DNA of 64,000 nucleotides. It comes from Flavobacterium aquariorum (lineage in GTDB: Bacteria; Bacteroidota; Bacteroidia; Flavobacteriales; Flavobacteriaceae). The stretch spans positions 1 to 64,000 of the forward strand of contig NZ_QKXH01000010.1 of the NCBI RefSeq assembly GCF_003254745.1, written 5' to 3'. The translations under genes and the position numbers were made by a program. This document shows, piece by piece, positions 25,192 to 35,361 of this stretch. Numbering within the stretch: the stretch's first letter is position 1; each line of letters starts with the position of its first letter. The notes beneath the pieces are model-generated. The model did no database searches, was not told the DNA's origin, and saw only the letters and a program-made list of their open reading frames with translations.

Positions 25192-26331
25192 ATGAAAATC
25201 TACCAATTTAAAAAAATATTTGTTTGCATTCTTTTGTTGGGTTCCATTTATAACACATACGGCCAAGATCTTCAATTATCCAAAAATGCTCATGTTAGCG
25301 TGCTCACTTGTGGCACTGGTAATGAATCCTATTCTTTATTTGGTCACACCGCCATAAGAGTTAGCGACATTGACAATAATCTGGATGTGGTTTATAACTA
25401 TGGTGCTTTTGACTTTGATACGCCCAACTTTGTAATGAAGTTTACCAAAGGGGACTTGAATTATTTCATAGTAAACAATCGATACGTTGATTTTATTAAT
25501 CAATATAATTATGAAAAAAGGGATGTTTATGAACAAGAATTAGATGTTCCACTTGCGCTCAAACAAAAGTTATTTGACAATCTATCCCAATCACTGCTAT
25601 CTGACGAACGTTTGTACCAATATAAATTCATTGACAATAATTGCACTTCGAAGGTAGTGGATGTCATCAATAAAACATTAAACGCAAAAGTGATTACCAA
25701 AAAAACAGATACGGACCAAACCTACAGATCCATTTTGTTTCCTTATTTTGACAATCATTTTTATGAAAAACTAGGAACGAGTATTGTTTTTGGAACAAAA
25801 GTAGATCAACTGGGGACCAAAATATTTTTACCGTTTGAACTTCAAAAAAGTTTAAAACTTATTCAGTATCAAAACCATCCTTTATCCAAGGAAAACAAAA
25901 CAATATTAAATTTTGAAGAGGAAATCCCTGTCTCTTGGTGGAATAACTGTTATACTTATCTTTTATTTTTAGGTTTTGTGATTTTGATAAATAAGAAAAG
26001 TATTGATTACATTTATCTAGTGATTATAGCTTCATTAGGTTTGCTATTCGGATTTTTGGGATTTTATTCGTCGCATCAGGAATTGGGATACAACTACAAT
26101 ATTCTATTGTTTAATCCTATCCTTTTTATGGTATTGTATTTCTGGAGTACAAAAAACGCCAAATGGACTTACAAACTTTCCGTTTTAAATATTCTTTTGG
26201 TGATTGTGTATTTCTTTTTCATCATCACAAAAGTTCATTGGCTTATCGTTTCGCCAATACTAATAACCAACATAATAGTTTTAACTCGACTTGCTATTAA
26301 ACACAAGGAACGCATTCCTATAATTATTTAA
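25192..26331 (+). CDS. DUF4105 domain membrane protein
   Basis: A 379-residue protein with a signal peptide (to about residue 24), then a DUF4105 domain (VLTCGTGNESYSLFGHTAIRVSD, NYGAFDFDTPNFVMKFTKGDLNYF, KFIDNNCTSKVVDVIN). The His and Cys positions are arranged like a papain-like/NlpC-type fold, which is an inference. The C-terminal third carries about four transmembrane helices (residues about 258-370). Such proteins are common in Bacteroidota and their role is unknown. It lies 53 bp after the PorV-like gene on the same strand, and the two may be co-transcribed. Confidence 0.82.
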   Translation: MKIYQFKKIFVCILLLGSIYNTYGQDLQLSKNAHVSVLTCGTGNESYSLFGHTAIRVSDIDNNLDVVYNYGAFDFDTPNFVMKFTKGDLNYFIVNNRYVDFINQYNYEKRDVYEQELDVPLALKQKLFDNLSQSLLSDERLYQYKFIDNNCTSKVVDVINKTLNAKVITKKTDTDQTYRSILFPYFDNHFYEKLGTSIVFGTKVDQLGTKIFLPFELQKSLKLIQYQNHPLSKENKTILNFEEEIPVSWWNNCYTYLLFLGFVILINKKSIDYIYLVIIASLGLLFGFLGFYSSHQELGYNYNILLFNPILFMVLYFWSTKNAKWTYKLSVLNILLVIVYFFFIITKVHWLIVSPILITNIIVLTRLAIKHKERIPIII

Positions 26332-26332
26332 T

Positions 26333-27727
26333 TTATTGACCTCTATAAAACAAAACCGTTGAAACTGTTTTGAAAGCAATACTTAAATCCAAGTATATGC
26401 TTCGGTGTTTGATATAATATAAATCGTATTGTAATTTTATCAAACTGTCTTCCAGTTTTTCACCATAGGAATAATTGACTTGAGCCCAACCCGTAAGTCC
26501 GGGTTTAATAATATGGCGCGTTTCATAGAATGGCATCATTTTAGCAATTTCATTCACAAATACCGGTCGCTCAGGTCTTGGCCCAATAACAGCCATATCC
26601 CCTTTTAGAATATTAATAAACTGAGGGAACTCGTCTATTCTGGTTTTCCTTAAAAATTTTCCAAACGTAGTAATTCTGGAATCATTGAGTTTAGCAAAAA
26701 CTGCACCTGATTTTTCGGCATTTTTGACCATTGTCCGGAATTTAATGATCTTGAAAACAAGACCGTCTTTGCCAACTCTTTTTTGGGTATAAAACAATTT
26801 TCCTTTGTTCCAAAAAACATTGCATAACAATATAAAAGGAACTAAAATCAAACCTATTCCTAAACCAATCAATGAAAAAATAACCTCAAATATTCTGATA
26901 AAATACAAGTATAATTTATTCTGATTACTGCGGCTGAAAGGAAAAAAACGATAAAAATCCCTCGAAATATATTGAACCGGAATACGTTGTGTTTTACTTT
27001 CATATACATGCGTATATTCTCTAATACTCTTGCCCGATTCTAATAAATGAAGTAATTGTTGGTATAAATCTGTCGTAATTCCGTCTGTTTGTTGGGAAGC
27101 TATCACTATTTCCGATATCCCATTTTTGGCAACAAATAAAGATAAATCTTCGCTTTTTATATGCTTCACATATTGATATTCAAATTTATTTTTCGAATGA
27201 TAATCTGAATTTACATATCCAATTATTTTGTAATGGGGATCTACACTCTCCAATCCCTGAACAAGCTCTTGCACCTGCTCACTATCGCATATTAAAACTG
27301 CATTTTGAACAAATCTATTGGATGCTAAAAACCGAACATAAATCATTCTCCACGTATACAGTGCCACAAAGACTGCAATATAAAAAACCAATAATTGCCA
27401 ACGATTTTTGGGCAATTGTGGTGAAAAAACAGGAGTCAATAAATAAAATATTACAGTCGAAGAAGTCGTTAGAATCGTGCTTCGTAACACTTGAAAATGA
27501 TTGCTTGCTACTTGAAGGTTATACATTTCGAAAATAGCTCCAAAAGCGTTAATGTAGAGTGCTAGAACAATAGTCCAGTAGTAATTGGTACTAGAAAATT
27601 TAAAATAATTGAAGTGAAAAATAAAACCGACACAATACAAACCAAATAATACAAAAACCACATCAAAAAACCGTAAAAGAATTTTACGCTCGGAAATTTC
27701 GAAGTGTATGCTTTTTTGATTATCCAT
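26333..27727 (-). CDS. Polyprenyl-phosphate glycosyl-1-phosphate transferase (WcaJ-like)
   Basis: A 464-residue inner-membrane enzyme that starts glycan assembly by moving a sugar-1-phosphate onto undecaprenyl phosphate. Four or five N-terminal helices (about 15-125) precede a CoA-binding-like domain and one more helix. The catalytic C-terminus is bacterial sugar transferase domain: FFPFSRSNQNKLY, FRTMVKNAEKSG, TRIDEFPQFINILKGDMAVIGPRPERPVF, KPGLTGWAQVNYSYG. The sugar is not predictable. I prefer the ATG at 27727 to a TTG at 27754. It is the last gene of the glycan locus and converges with the DUF4105 gene, whose stop is only 1 bp away. Confidence 0.9.
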   Translation of the reverse strand: MDNQKSIHFEISERKILLRFFDVVFVLFGLYCVGFIFHFNYFKFSSTNYYWTIVLALYINAFGAIFEMYNLQVASNHFQVLRSTILTTSSTVIFYLLTPVFSPQLPKNRWQLLVFYIAVFVALYTWRMIYVRFLASNRFVQNAVLICDSEQVQELVQGLESVDPHYKIIGYVNSDYHSKNKFEYQYVKHIKSEDLSLFVAKNGISEIVIASQQTDGITTDLYQQLLHLLESGKSIREYTHVYESKTQRIPVQYISRDFYRFFPFSRSNQNKLYLYFIRIFEVIFSLIGLGIGLILVPFILLCNVFWNKGKLFYTQKRVGKDGLVFKIIKFRTMVKNAEKSGAVFAKLNDSRITTFGKFLRKTRIDEFPQFINILKGDMAVIGPRPERPVFVNEIAKMMPFYETRHIIKPGLTGWAQVNYSYGEKLEDSLIKLQYDLYYIKHRSIYLDLSIAFKTVSTVLFYRGQ

Positions 27728-27784
27728 TGATTTCAAAATTGGATTGCGTTGCAAGATACTTATTATATAAAAATTAAACCTTCT

Positions 27785-28792
27785 TTACTTTAAAATAGTG
27801 CCCCATTTAAGCTTAACAATCTGCCAATCAAAATCTTCTGATTTCCTTCTTGCATTAGCAGTAATTTTACCAAACAAATCATTGTTTTTAATTAATCTAT
27901 CTATTTCCATAACCATTTTGTCGACATCATTATCTGGTATTAATAAACCCTCTTTTTGATTCTGAACCAAAAATGGAATGCCACCAACATTTGTAGAAAC
28001 AACGGCTAAACCCAAGGACATCGCTTCAATCAAGCTCACAGGCATGTTGTCAAAATGGGTAGTGTTTATGAAAATATCATATTCCTTGGATTTATTTATC
28101 CACTCCAGTTTGGATAATTTTCCTGTAAAAAGGATATCCAATTTTAAATCTTTGGCTCTCTGTTTAGCATCCAATAAACTTCCATCTTTTTCAGGACCAA
28201 CCATGCAAAGTGTCGCTTCAGGATATTTCTCTTTTACAGAGGCAAATACTTGAACAGCCATTATGGGATTGTATATTTTTGCAAAAGAACGCACCCACAA
28301 TAGATTGGGTTTCACTTTTTCTCGTTCCAAAAAAGGATAGTTTTCGAGTTCAATAGCATTCGGAATATGTATAACATTTTCATAACCTTCTGCTTTGAAT
28401 TGCTTTATTAAAAAAAGAGAAGGTGACACGTTTTGGAAAGAATACCTGAAAATCATTTCACAAATTTTCGGGTTATTCTTCAATCTAAAAGCTAAATTGC
28501 CTCCGTGTAAAATTGGAATGTATTTGAGTTTCAAACATCGACACAACTGAGAAGTCGCAAATGCATACCAAAAATTAGTCGTACTATAGGTATCAATTAA
28601 AACACAATCACCTTTTCTATATTGAAATACATTCCACAACATAGCAATTAATCTTCTTGCTTGATTTTTTTGGGAAGAACTATAAGATACCACAAAACCC
28701 TCTTGTTCCAAAAGTGGCCCAAGAATTTCAATAGTGGTCGGGGTTACACCATGTTTAGATAGCTTATTTCCTATGTAGAGCAGGTTTTTCAA
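27785..28792 (-). CDS. Glycosyltransferase family 4
   Basis: A 335-residue GT-B enzyme. The N-terminal acceptor domain is MKNLLYIGNKLSKHGVTPTTIE. The C-terminal nucleotide-sugar site is NLLWVRSFAKIYNPIMAVQVF, then NTTHFDNMPVSLIEAMSLGLAVVSTNVGGIP with the E-x7-E-type segment of GT4. It transfers a sugar from a nucleotide donor, with unknown specificity. It overlaps the preceding O-antigen ligase-like gene by 29 bp, so the two are tightly coupled. Confidence 0.85.
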   Translation of the reverse strand: MKNLLYIGNKLSKHGVTPTTIEILGPLLEQEGFVVSYSSSQKNQARRLIAMLWNVFQYRKGDCVLIDTYSTTNFWYAFATSQLCRCLKLKYIPILHGGNLAFRLKNNPKICEMIFRYSFQNVSPSLFLIKQFKAEGYENVIHIPNAIELENYPFLEREKVKPNLLWVRSFAKIYNPIMAVQVFASVKEKYPEATLCMVGPEKDGSLLDAKQRAKDLKLDILFTGKLSKLEWINKSKEYDIFINTTHFDNMPVSLIEAMSLGLAVVSTNVGGIPFLVQNQKEGLLIPDNDVDKMVMEIDRLIKNNDLFGKITANARRKSEDFDWQIVKLKWGTILK

Positions 28793-30107
28793 CAGTATAA
28801 ACTTTTAACAATGAAAGTGCATAAACAAAAGCAGGAGCAGCAAGTCGCATGGCGGCATGATTGATGGTTAACAACCAAAAAACCAAGAACGAGAGTGCAA
28901 ATATATTTTGACGATTGTTGGCAAATAAAATCAAAGGGGTACAAAACAAAAGCACTAAATCGATCAGACCTAGAGAACCATGCTCGGCCAACATCCTGGT
29001 AATTTCATTGTGTGATGCTGCTACAATTCCAGTTTCCTTTTCCCGAATTTCTTTATTTCTTCCAACGCCAACCCCTAAAATAGGATTATCAAAAAACATT
29101 TGCAATTCGGATGTTATAAGCATTTCTCTACCAGATAATTGACTTTTTTTCTCCCTTCCTCTCGCATCTTGATTCGCATAGCGTTTATTAATCAATCCAC
29201 CAGTTTGTATGGAACTGTAACCCCAAACTCCCAATCCAGCCAAAAAAGACATTATAATAATCAATCCTATTTTAGGTTTCGTATTAAAATTAGCTTGAAA
29301 ATACATTATTATCAAAAGTAGAAAAATCATCACAACTGCCGTCAATACCCCTCCTCTTGAAAAAGTTACGATACCTCTAAAAGCAATAACCAGCACCAAT
29401 CCAGCATTTATCACTTGTAGCATTCTGCTATTGGAATTCAATAACAATTGGACAAAAAAAATAAAAATCCCTAAGCCTAATATTGTTGATACTTGATTGG
29501 GACCAAATCCACCCGATGTTTCAAAATTGGATTGCGTTCCTGTAACCACATCCCTCACACTGGGAGTATACAAATACAAGTAAATCACAATAGCAACCAA
29601 AGGCAACGAGAACGCTGTAATCACTCCTTTTAATCGGTCAAAGGTAATCTTCCTTTGATAACAATATATAGAAGAAATACCCAGACAAACGGGGCCTGAA
29701 ATGTTAAATGCAATTGCTTTTCGAATATCTGTTTCAAAATTTGAGGTAATAGCAGATAAAATAATCCCCGGAATCAATAAAAGTAAGAACAACCAATATA
29801 TAATAGCTTTATTTGAAAATCCAGAATAAATCATTCCGAGAAACATAAAAATCAAAATTGAGTATTTTCCAAACTCATTTAATAACACTCCATCTGTCAT
29901 TCTCAAAAGTACCTCAACGCTTATTACATAGGCTGATATAACAAGAGCTTCATTATTTTTATTACTGTTTTTTACAATATAATAAATACCAAAAACAAAT
30001 ATCACTAAAGTGTATATTTTTGAAATAAAAGGCATAACAAATATCAAACCTCCTAGAAAAGTATGAAATAGCACCAAATAAATATATGATAATTCTTCTT
30101 TCTTCAT
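28764..30107 (-). CDS. O-antigen ligase/polymerase-like membrane protein
   Basis: A 447-residue protein with about 11-12 transmembrane segments and the large periplasmic loop (about residues 315-380) of the Wzy_C/WaaL superfamily. Motifs are FSRGGVLTAVVMIF, SGREMLITSELQMFFDNPILGVGVGRNKE and SHNEITRMLAEHGSLGLI. These proteins either polymerise repeat units (Wzy) or join glycan to lipid A (WaaL). Because the exporter here is ABC-type, a ligase role is plausible, but sequence alone does not decide. It is in line with the flanking GT genes. Confidence 0.82.
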   Translation of the reverse strand: MKKEELSYIYLVLFHTFLGGLIFVMPFISKIYTLVIFVFGIYYIVKNSNKNNEALVISAYVISVEVLLRMTDGVLLNEFGKYSILIFMFLGMIYSGFSNKAIIYWLFLLLLIPGIILSAITSNFETDIRKAIAFNISGPVCLGISSIYCYQRKITFDRLKGVITAFSLPLVAIVIYLYLYTPSVRDVVTGTQSNFETSGGFGPNQVSTILGLGIFIFFVQLLLNSNSRMLQVINAGLVLVIAFRGIVTFSRGGVLTAVVMIFLLLIIMYFQANFNTKPKIGLIIIMSFLAGLGVWGYSSIQTGGLINKRYANQDARGREKKSQLSGREMLITSELQMFFDNPILGVGVGRNKEIREKETGIVAASHNEITRMLAEHGSLGLIDLVLLFCTPLILFANNRQNIFALSFLVFWLLTINHAAMRLAAPAFVYALSLLKVYTVEKPALHRK

Positions 30108-30108
30108 T

Positions 30109-31182
30109 TTAACTTATTTTCAACCAATTTAAATATTTTTCCATCACGCTTTCAGCAGTATAATTGGCTTGAACCGTGTCATAAAGTGCCTTTCCAAAAT
30201 CAGAACGTAAAGTCACATTAGCAATCAAATCAACTACAGATAGATAAAACAAATCCGGCTCATCAGAATCTACTATTAAGCCATTCTTTCCGTGTTGTAC
30301 TATCATAGGAATTTCCCCCACTCGAGTGACTACAACAGCTTTTTTATATAATCCATATTCTAAAAGTGCTACGGGCAACCCCTCAGATTGTGAAGTCAAA
30401 ACAGCAATTGGTGCTTGATTGAGTATATATTCCACATCTTGTCTTGAACCATAAAGGAATACATTACTTTCTAAATCACATTCTTTGATTTGTTTTATAA
30501 TTTGTCTGGAATACTCGTCTTCAAAATCTTTTCCAACCAAATGAAAAGTCCAATCTGGATAGAATTCTTTTAGCTTTTGAGCAACTTCCAACAATAAAAA
30601 ATGATTTTTTTGCTCCCTTAAATTAGCCAAAGACACTATTCGCTTTCCCTCAACTCCCTTTAGGATTGTATGCTCTTCTCCCCCCATCTCTTTGGTTGGA
30701 AAATTAGGCAAATAAATAACATTTTCTGCTTTTAGTTGTACTTCTGACCAATTTTTAAGCTTTTGGTTTACAGCAATAACTCCATTAAAAAAAGATGCAG
30801 TTTGCTTCAAAACAAAATAAGGTCTCGTTGCTAAAAACTCATTATTACCATAATGATCATGTCTAATGATTTTTAAGTTAGGGCAAATGCATTTTAATAA
30901 AACCGCTAAAAAAAAGGAAGTACTATGAGCGTGAATATGAGTTACCTTATTTTTTAAAACAAATGAACGCAATCTAAAAAGTGCTCCAAAATCAAGTTGC
31001 CGTTTTTTATTCAAAAACAAATAAGAAACTTTTTGATTAATTTGATTAAGCAAAACTCCTTCTTTTCTAGTTGCAACCAACCCCGAAAAATCAATTTCAT
31101 CCACCAAAGTATTCGCATAATTAACAGCCATACGCTCTGCACCACCAGCTTCTAGTGAATCTATTATTTGAATGATCCTCAT
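30109..31182 (-). CDS. Glycosyltransferase family 4
   Basis: A 357-residue GT-B protein: IIQIIDSLEAGGAERMAVNYA at the N-terminus (typical GT4 loop GGAER), IHAHSTSF, then the donor site RIVSLANLREQKNHFLLLEVA and LTSQSEGLPVALLEYGLYKKAVVVTRVGEIPMIV. The start overlaps the upstream gene stop by 4 bp (ATGA). The substrate is unknown. The one-base gap to the next gene shows a compact operon. Confidence 0.88.
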   Translation of the reverse strand: MRIIQIIDSLEAGGAERMAVNYANTLVDEIDFSGLVATRKEGVLLNQINQKVSYLFLNKKRQLDFGALFRLRSFVLKNKVTHIHAHSTSFFLAVLLKCICPNLKIIRHDHYGNNEFLATRPYFVLKQTASFFNGVIAVNQKLKNWSEVQLKAENVIYLPNFPTKEMGGEEHTILKGVEGKRIVSLANLREQKNHFLLLEVAQKLKEFYPDWTFHLVGKDFEDEYSRQIIKQIKECDLESNVFLYGSRQDVEYILNQAPIAVLTSQSEGLPVALLEYGLYKKAVVVTRVGEIPMIVQHGKNGLIVDSDEPDLFYLSVVDLIANVTLRSDFGKALYDTVQANYTAESVMEKYLNWLKIS

Positions 31183-32327
31183 TGTTCAAGCATTTTTTTT
31201 ATTGCTGATTCAAAAACTTCAAGTGTGTATTTCCGCGACCAATCCGAAGCTTTTCTTCTTTTAGTGTCATAATCCACTTTATCATTTACAACCGCTTCTA
31301 CTTTACGAACATCTTGTTCTAAATTGCTACGCCAGTCCGAGCAAAGCTCTCGATTCATTTGCAACAATACTCCTCTTTCTCCAAAATCCAACATAAAAGG
31401 CACACAAGAAACAGGAGTTGCTATTGGAACACAACCCCAAAACATCCCCTCGGCCAGTGCTTTTGGCCACCCTTCACTTTGAGAAGGTAAAATCACAAAA
31501 TGACTGTTTTGATAAGCTTCAGTAACAACTTTTTGGTTTTGATTTCCTTTTAATTGTACAATCTTTTCTAAACCATTAGAAGCAATATAACTCTCTAAAG
31601 CCTTTCGCTCTATACCTTCTCCATAAAAATTTAAAGATACATTATATCCCTTTTTATATAATGTATCTAACAATTTCATAGCATACATAGGATTTTTACC
31701 CGATACCAATGCTCCGACAAAAACAAAATTTATTCCCCTATTTAGATCCAATGATTGAATTGCTACTTTATCCATTTCAGAATAGGTTGCTGTAAAAAAT
31801 GGTTTAATATTCTTTGTACTTCCCTCCCATTCACCATAAACCAAAACTTGCATATTTCTAGTCAAAAACGTATTGCTCAAAATCCATTTTTGCAAACGGT
31901 AACTCCATGGTTGTTTCGCTTTTGGATCCCAATTCCCAGCATATTTTGCCGTTTTGGGTTTATTTGGAAATAAAATTTGAACTAAACAACCCAATAACCC
32001 AATGTTGCCAGGGCATCGTAGATGAATATGATCGGCTTCTTTCATGGCTTTAAAAATTTGCCGACTTATTTTTGAAATTTTTAAAATTGCGTTAAAAATG
32101 GATTTAAAACCTAATAAATTAATACTCTCAATCTTGAAAAACTCAATGTTTTCTTGATTATATGGAATGTCGATTACCGTATTTGAAGCTTGAATAAGGG
32201 GTGCTACAATAATAAACTCATCGACATATTTTGACCAAACATTCATTTCACGTACATAAGGTGCGTAAGCAAAATAGTTTCCCTTTTGAAAGACATGCGA
32301 CACTTGAGTTATAATGGCAAATTTCAT
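31179..32327 (-). CDS. Glycosyltransferase family 4
   Basis: A 382-residue GT-B protein. N-terminal MKFAIITQVSHVFQKGNYFAYAPYVREM, donor-site segment FVFVGALVSGKNPMYAMKLLD and FVILPSQSEGWPKALAEGMFWGCVPIATPVSCVPFML. It resembles capsule/EPS glycosyltransferases of Bacteroidota. It overlaps both neighbours by 4 bp, so it is translationally coupled. Donor and acceptor unknown. Confidence 0.87.
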   Translation of the reverse strand: MKFAIITQVSHVFQKGNYFAYAPYVREMNVWSKYVDEFIIVAPLIQASNTVIDIPYNQENIEFFKIESINLLGFKSIFNAILKISKISRQIFKAMKEADHIHLRCPGNIGLLGCLVQILFPNKPKTAKYAGNWDPKAKQPWSYRLQKWILSNTFLTRNMQVLVYGEWEGSTKNIKPFFTATYSEMDKVAIQSLDLNRGINFVFVGALVSGKNPMYAMKLLDTLYKKGYNVSLNFYGEGIERKALESYIASNGLEKIVQLKGNQNQKVVTEAYQNSHFVILPSQSEGWPKALAEGMFWGCVPIATPVSCVPFMLDFGERGVLLQMNRELCSDWRSNLEQDVRKVEAVVNDKVDYDTKRRKASDWSRKYTLEVFESAIKKMLEQ

Positions 32328-33421
32328 GAAATTATTTTGGAAAAAACATTACAATAATTTTCAATACTAAAAAGAGATAAAAAAGTATTCCTTGCATTCA
32401 TGCCCATTTGCTCATGTTTATCGCTATTTTTTTCAACTTTTTTGAATAATGAAACCATTGAATCAACATCTGAATCGAACTTAAAACATTCGCAACCATC
32501 CTTTAAATATTTTGTAAGACCCGTTTTATTCGAAATTAACAATGGAGTGTTATTCATCATTGATTCCAAACCAACTGTTGGTAAATTATCACATTTTGAG
32601 GGAATTATTGAAAAATGGCTCTTATTTAAATAATCGTCAATTTTTTCATAAGTCAACCTTGCAAAATAATGTATTGAAGCATTATTTTTTATCAATTCTT
32701 TTATTTCAAATTCTTGACTACCACTTCCTGATATATTTAAAATCATTTTAGAATCTTTTGATTCATTTCTATAAATTATGAATGCTTTAATTAAATCTAT
32801 AACCCCTTTTGAAGAATCTAGCCTGCCTAGATATGAAACAACAATGTTTTCATCAGATATTCTAATTTTATTTTCAAATCTGTCCTTGATAGGATTTAAC
32901 ACAACACTCCCTTTTTTAATTGAAAAAAAAGCTTTTAAATCTTTTTTTGCTTTTGCAGAAGGACATATAATTACATCACAAAATAATTTATAGAATATTT
33001 TTTTTCTTAAAAACAATAAATTTTGCTTCATTGAACCATATTTTTTATCGGCCAAAAGTTGGTCAGACAATGTATGATAATAACAAAAAGTCTTAACTTT
33101 TCCTAGAGACATTAACTTTGAAACCAAAATTGAAATATTACTGCCTACAAAATGTCCTATTACTACATCTGGTTTATATTTTAAATGAATTTTTGAAAAC
33201 CAAACTAAATCTTTTGTCGAAGTAGGTCTGTTTTCTGTTGGCCATGAACAAACAATAATTTCACCAGTACCCTTTTCGATTATTTGATTTATTCTAAAAT
33301 AGGGTTTGTGCGAAATAAAAACAACTCTATTTCCCGTATCAGCCAGATGATGTGCTAAATGAAAACTCATACCTGCAAATGAAATTTCTGAAAAATTATG
33401 AGCTATTATAATTGTTTTCAT
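32324..33421 (-). CDS. Glycosyltransferase family 4
   Basis: A 365-residue GT-B protein. N-terminal IIIAHNFSEISFAGMSFHLAHHLADTG, donor domain VVSYLGRLDSSKGVIDLIKAF and FSIIPSKCDNLPTVGLESMMNNTPLLIS. From about here to 38 kb the DNA is visibly more AT-rich and Asn/Lys-rich than the housekeeping region, consistent with horizontal origin. The substrate is unknown. It overlaps the downstream gene by 4 bp. Confidence 0.85.
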   Translation of the reverse strand: MKTIIIAHNFSEISFAGMSFHLAHHLADTGNRVVFISHKPYFRINQIIEKGTGEIIVCSWPTENRPTSTKDLVWFSKIHLKYKPDVVIGHFVGSNISILVSKLMSLGKVKTFCYYHTLSDQLLADKKYGSMKQNLLFLRKKIFYKLFCDVIICPSAKAKKDLKAFFSIKKGSVVLNPIKDRFENKIRISDENIVVSYLGRLDSSKGVIDLIKAFIIYRNESKDSKMILNISGSGSQEFEIKELIKNNASIHYFARLTYEKIDDYLNKSHFSIIPSKCDNLPTVGLESMMNNTPLLISNKTGLTKYLKDGCECFKFDSDVDSMVSLFKKVEKNSDKHEQMGMNARNTFLSLFSIENYCNVFSKIIS

Positions 33422-33432
33422 ACTTAAAAAAT

Positions 33433-34269
33433 TTACTTTTTTATTGCTTCCAAATAAATTGTTGATCCTTGATAGCTATTCAATAATGCTTTAAAGCAAT
33501 TCAAATAAAATCTTTTTTTGGTCAATTCTACATAAGGGAATTTCTTAACCATAATTTTACAATTAGCAAAATGATGAAATTCAAAAATATTTTTTATGTT
33601 CTCTGCAGTGAAAAAATTGAGATGAATTGGAGGTTCATCCTGAAACAATTGGTCTTTTTCTCTATCCTGATAATTCAGGATTTTATTGTAATTGGGAGTT
33701 GAGAGTATTATTTTACCATTATAATTTAGTTTTTTATAAGCCAAATCAAGAAACAATTTCAAATCCTGAAGATGTTCAATAACCTCCCAGAGCATTATTA
33801 CATCAAACTGACCTTTTATTTTTTCCATTTCTTTAAAATCACCATTAATTGTATTTAATTTTAATTGTTGTGATTTGAGAAATGCTTCTTCATCCAATTC
33901 AATTCCTGTGTACAGTATTTGTTCGTTTTTTAACCGTATGTGAGCCCCAATCAAACCTATTCCACTCCCAATCTCAAGTACCGATTGACAATTTGTATTC
34001 AAAATGTTTTTCTTTATCAATCTATAACGATTCAAACCAATATTAATGACTTGCTCTTTTACAATTTGATCAAACTCAATTCTAGAATGTCTCTGATATT
34101 TACTATTCTCTTTATTATACAATTCATCATAAACAGTTACAAATTGTTCTTGAGAATATGCAGTTAAACAAAATATCAATTTGCATTTAACACATTGACC
34201 TAAATTAAACTTTCTATTTATTAATTCAATTCTATTGTGACAAATTTTACAGGCATTGAATTGATCCAT
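33433..34269 (-). CDS. SAM-dependent methyltransferase with N-terminal zinc ribbon
   Basis: A 278-residue protein. Two CxxC pairs (ACKICHN and QCVKCKL, residues about 7-29) form a likely zinc ribbon. A class I methyltransferase domain follows: SVLEIGSGIGLIGAHIRLK is motif I and DVIMLWEVIEHLQDLKLFLD is the post-I acidic/motif II region. This domain pairing is common among sugar C- or O-methyltransferases in surface-glycan loci. The acceptor is unknown. One bp separates it from the next GT gene. Confidence 0.85.
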   Translation of the reverse strand: MDQFNACKICHNRIELINRKFNLGQCVKCKLIFCLTAYSQEQFVTVYDELYNKENSKYQRHSRIEFDQIVKEQVINIGLNRYRLIKKNILNTNCQSVLEIGSGIGLIGAHIRLKNEQILYTGIELDEEAFLKSQQLKLNTINGDFKEMEKIKGQFDVIMLWEVIEHLQDLKLFLDLAYKKLNYNGKIILSTPNYNKILNYQDREKDQLFQDEPPIHLNFFTAENIKNIFEFHHFANCKIMVKKFPYVELTKKRFYLNCFKALLNSYQGSTIYLEAIKK

Positions 34270-34270
34270 T

Positions 34271-35308
34271 TTATTTTAAATTAAGCTGTATTTTTGGTTT
34301 ACTAAAAATCAAACTCCACCACCCAACAGTCCTACCGAGTGCTTCTGTAAAAGCGGCGGTCCTTTTTTTTGTGTTAAAGATATTACTAAATCGAATGATT
34401 GTCAATAGTATTGTAATTGAATGCCATTTTAGTCTGTCGTTAAATACTGGTTTTGGATTTTTTACCCGCCAAACATACCAACCGTTTCTAACTACCATTT
34501 TACCATATAGGTATTGATTGGGCCTTCCAGAGTGATTGTGGTAATGACTCAATTGCACTTTTGTATTAATTACATTCTTCCCAAATTGTAAAGCTCTAAT
34601 ACTAAAATCGGCATCTTCATACAAACCATAGCCCTTAAAATAAGAAGAAAATTGGATTTGATTAACAACTGTTCTCCTAAATGCCATTGACATCCCAATT
34701 AATAAATCAACCTCATAAATTTTATTATTCAACGGAAAACCGCAAGTCCTACCATGTGAATATTTAGACATTTTTCCTGGCCCTAGATTAGACTGCAAAC
34801 CCAAATAATTCCGAACCACATTGCGAAGCCCTTCTTTATACACAAAACCATCAAAAGAAAAATACTTGTTTTTATTGTATACCTTATTTGTTAATATCAC
34901 CTCCCATTTATTTTCGTTTATAGCAACTCCTCCAACTCCTGTAATAGTAGCATTTTGCTTAAAAGTGTCAATTAATTCCTCAAAGTAATCTTTTTCCAAA
35001 ACCGTATCATCATCCAAAAAACAAACCACTTCCATATTCGATCCAACATGAGCAATCCCAAAATTCCGCTGTTTGGTCAAACCCCGATGTTCATTTGTAA
35101 CTATATAATAGTGAAGATTTTTAAAATGATTATCATTAAAAATAAGCTGTGTTTCATTATTTGTAGATCCGTCAATGATGAGAATTTCATCGGGATATAA
35201 CGTTTGTTCCCTTACCGATTGCAACAATTGAAGTAAGGGTTTTGGACGCATATAAGTGCAAATGATGAGAGAGAATTGAGTCACGTTTTTCATAAAGAGT
35301 TTATTCAT
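34271..35308 (-). CDS. Glycosyltransferase family 2
   Basis: A 345-residue GT-A enzyme. FSLIICTYMRPKPLLQLLQSV starts the nucleotide-binding fold. The DXD-like metal motif is in EVVCFLDDDTVLEKDYFEELI, and the acceptor side has SSYFKGYGLYEDADFSIRALQFG (ED catalytic-base type). The start is uncertain: ATG 35308 is preferred for its A-rich upstream sequence, with 35293 the alternative. Just upstream lies the decayed methyltransferase. Confidence 0.87.
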   Translation of the reverse strand: MNKLFMKNVTQFSLIICTYMRPKPLLQLLQSVREQTLYPDEILIIDGSTNNETQLIFNDNHFKNLHYYIVTNEHRGLTKQRNFGIAHVGSNMEVVCFLDDDTVLEKDYFEELIDTFKQNATITGVGGVAINENKWEVILTNKVYNKNKYFSFDGFVYKEGLRNVVRNYLGLQSNLGPGKMSKYSHGRTCGFPLNNKIYEVDLLIGMSMAFRRTVVNQIQFSSYFKGYGLYEDADFSIRALQFGKNVINTKVQLSHYHNHSGRPNQYLYGKMVVRNGWYVWRVKNPKPVFNDRLKWHSITILLTIIRFSNIFNTKKRTAAFTEALGRTVGWWSLIFSKPKIQLNLK

Positions 35309-35361
35309 TTTTTTAAGGACCACTAAACTTTTAAAATAACTAAAATATTTCCTGAAGTTAA

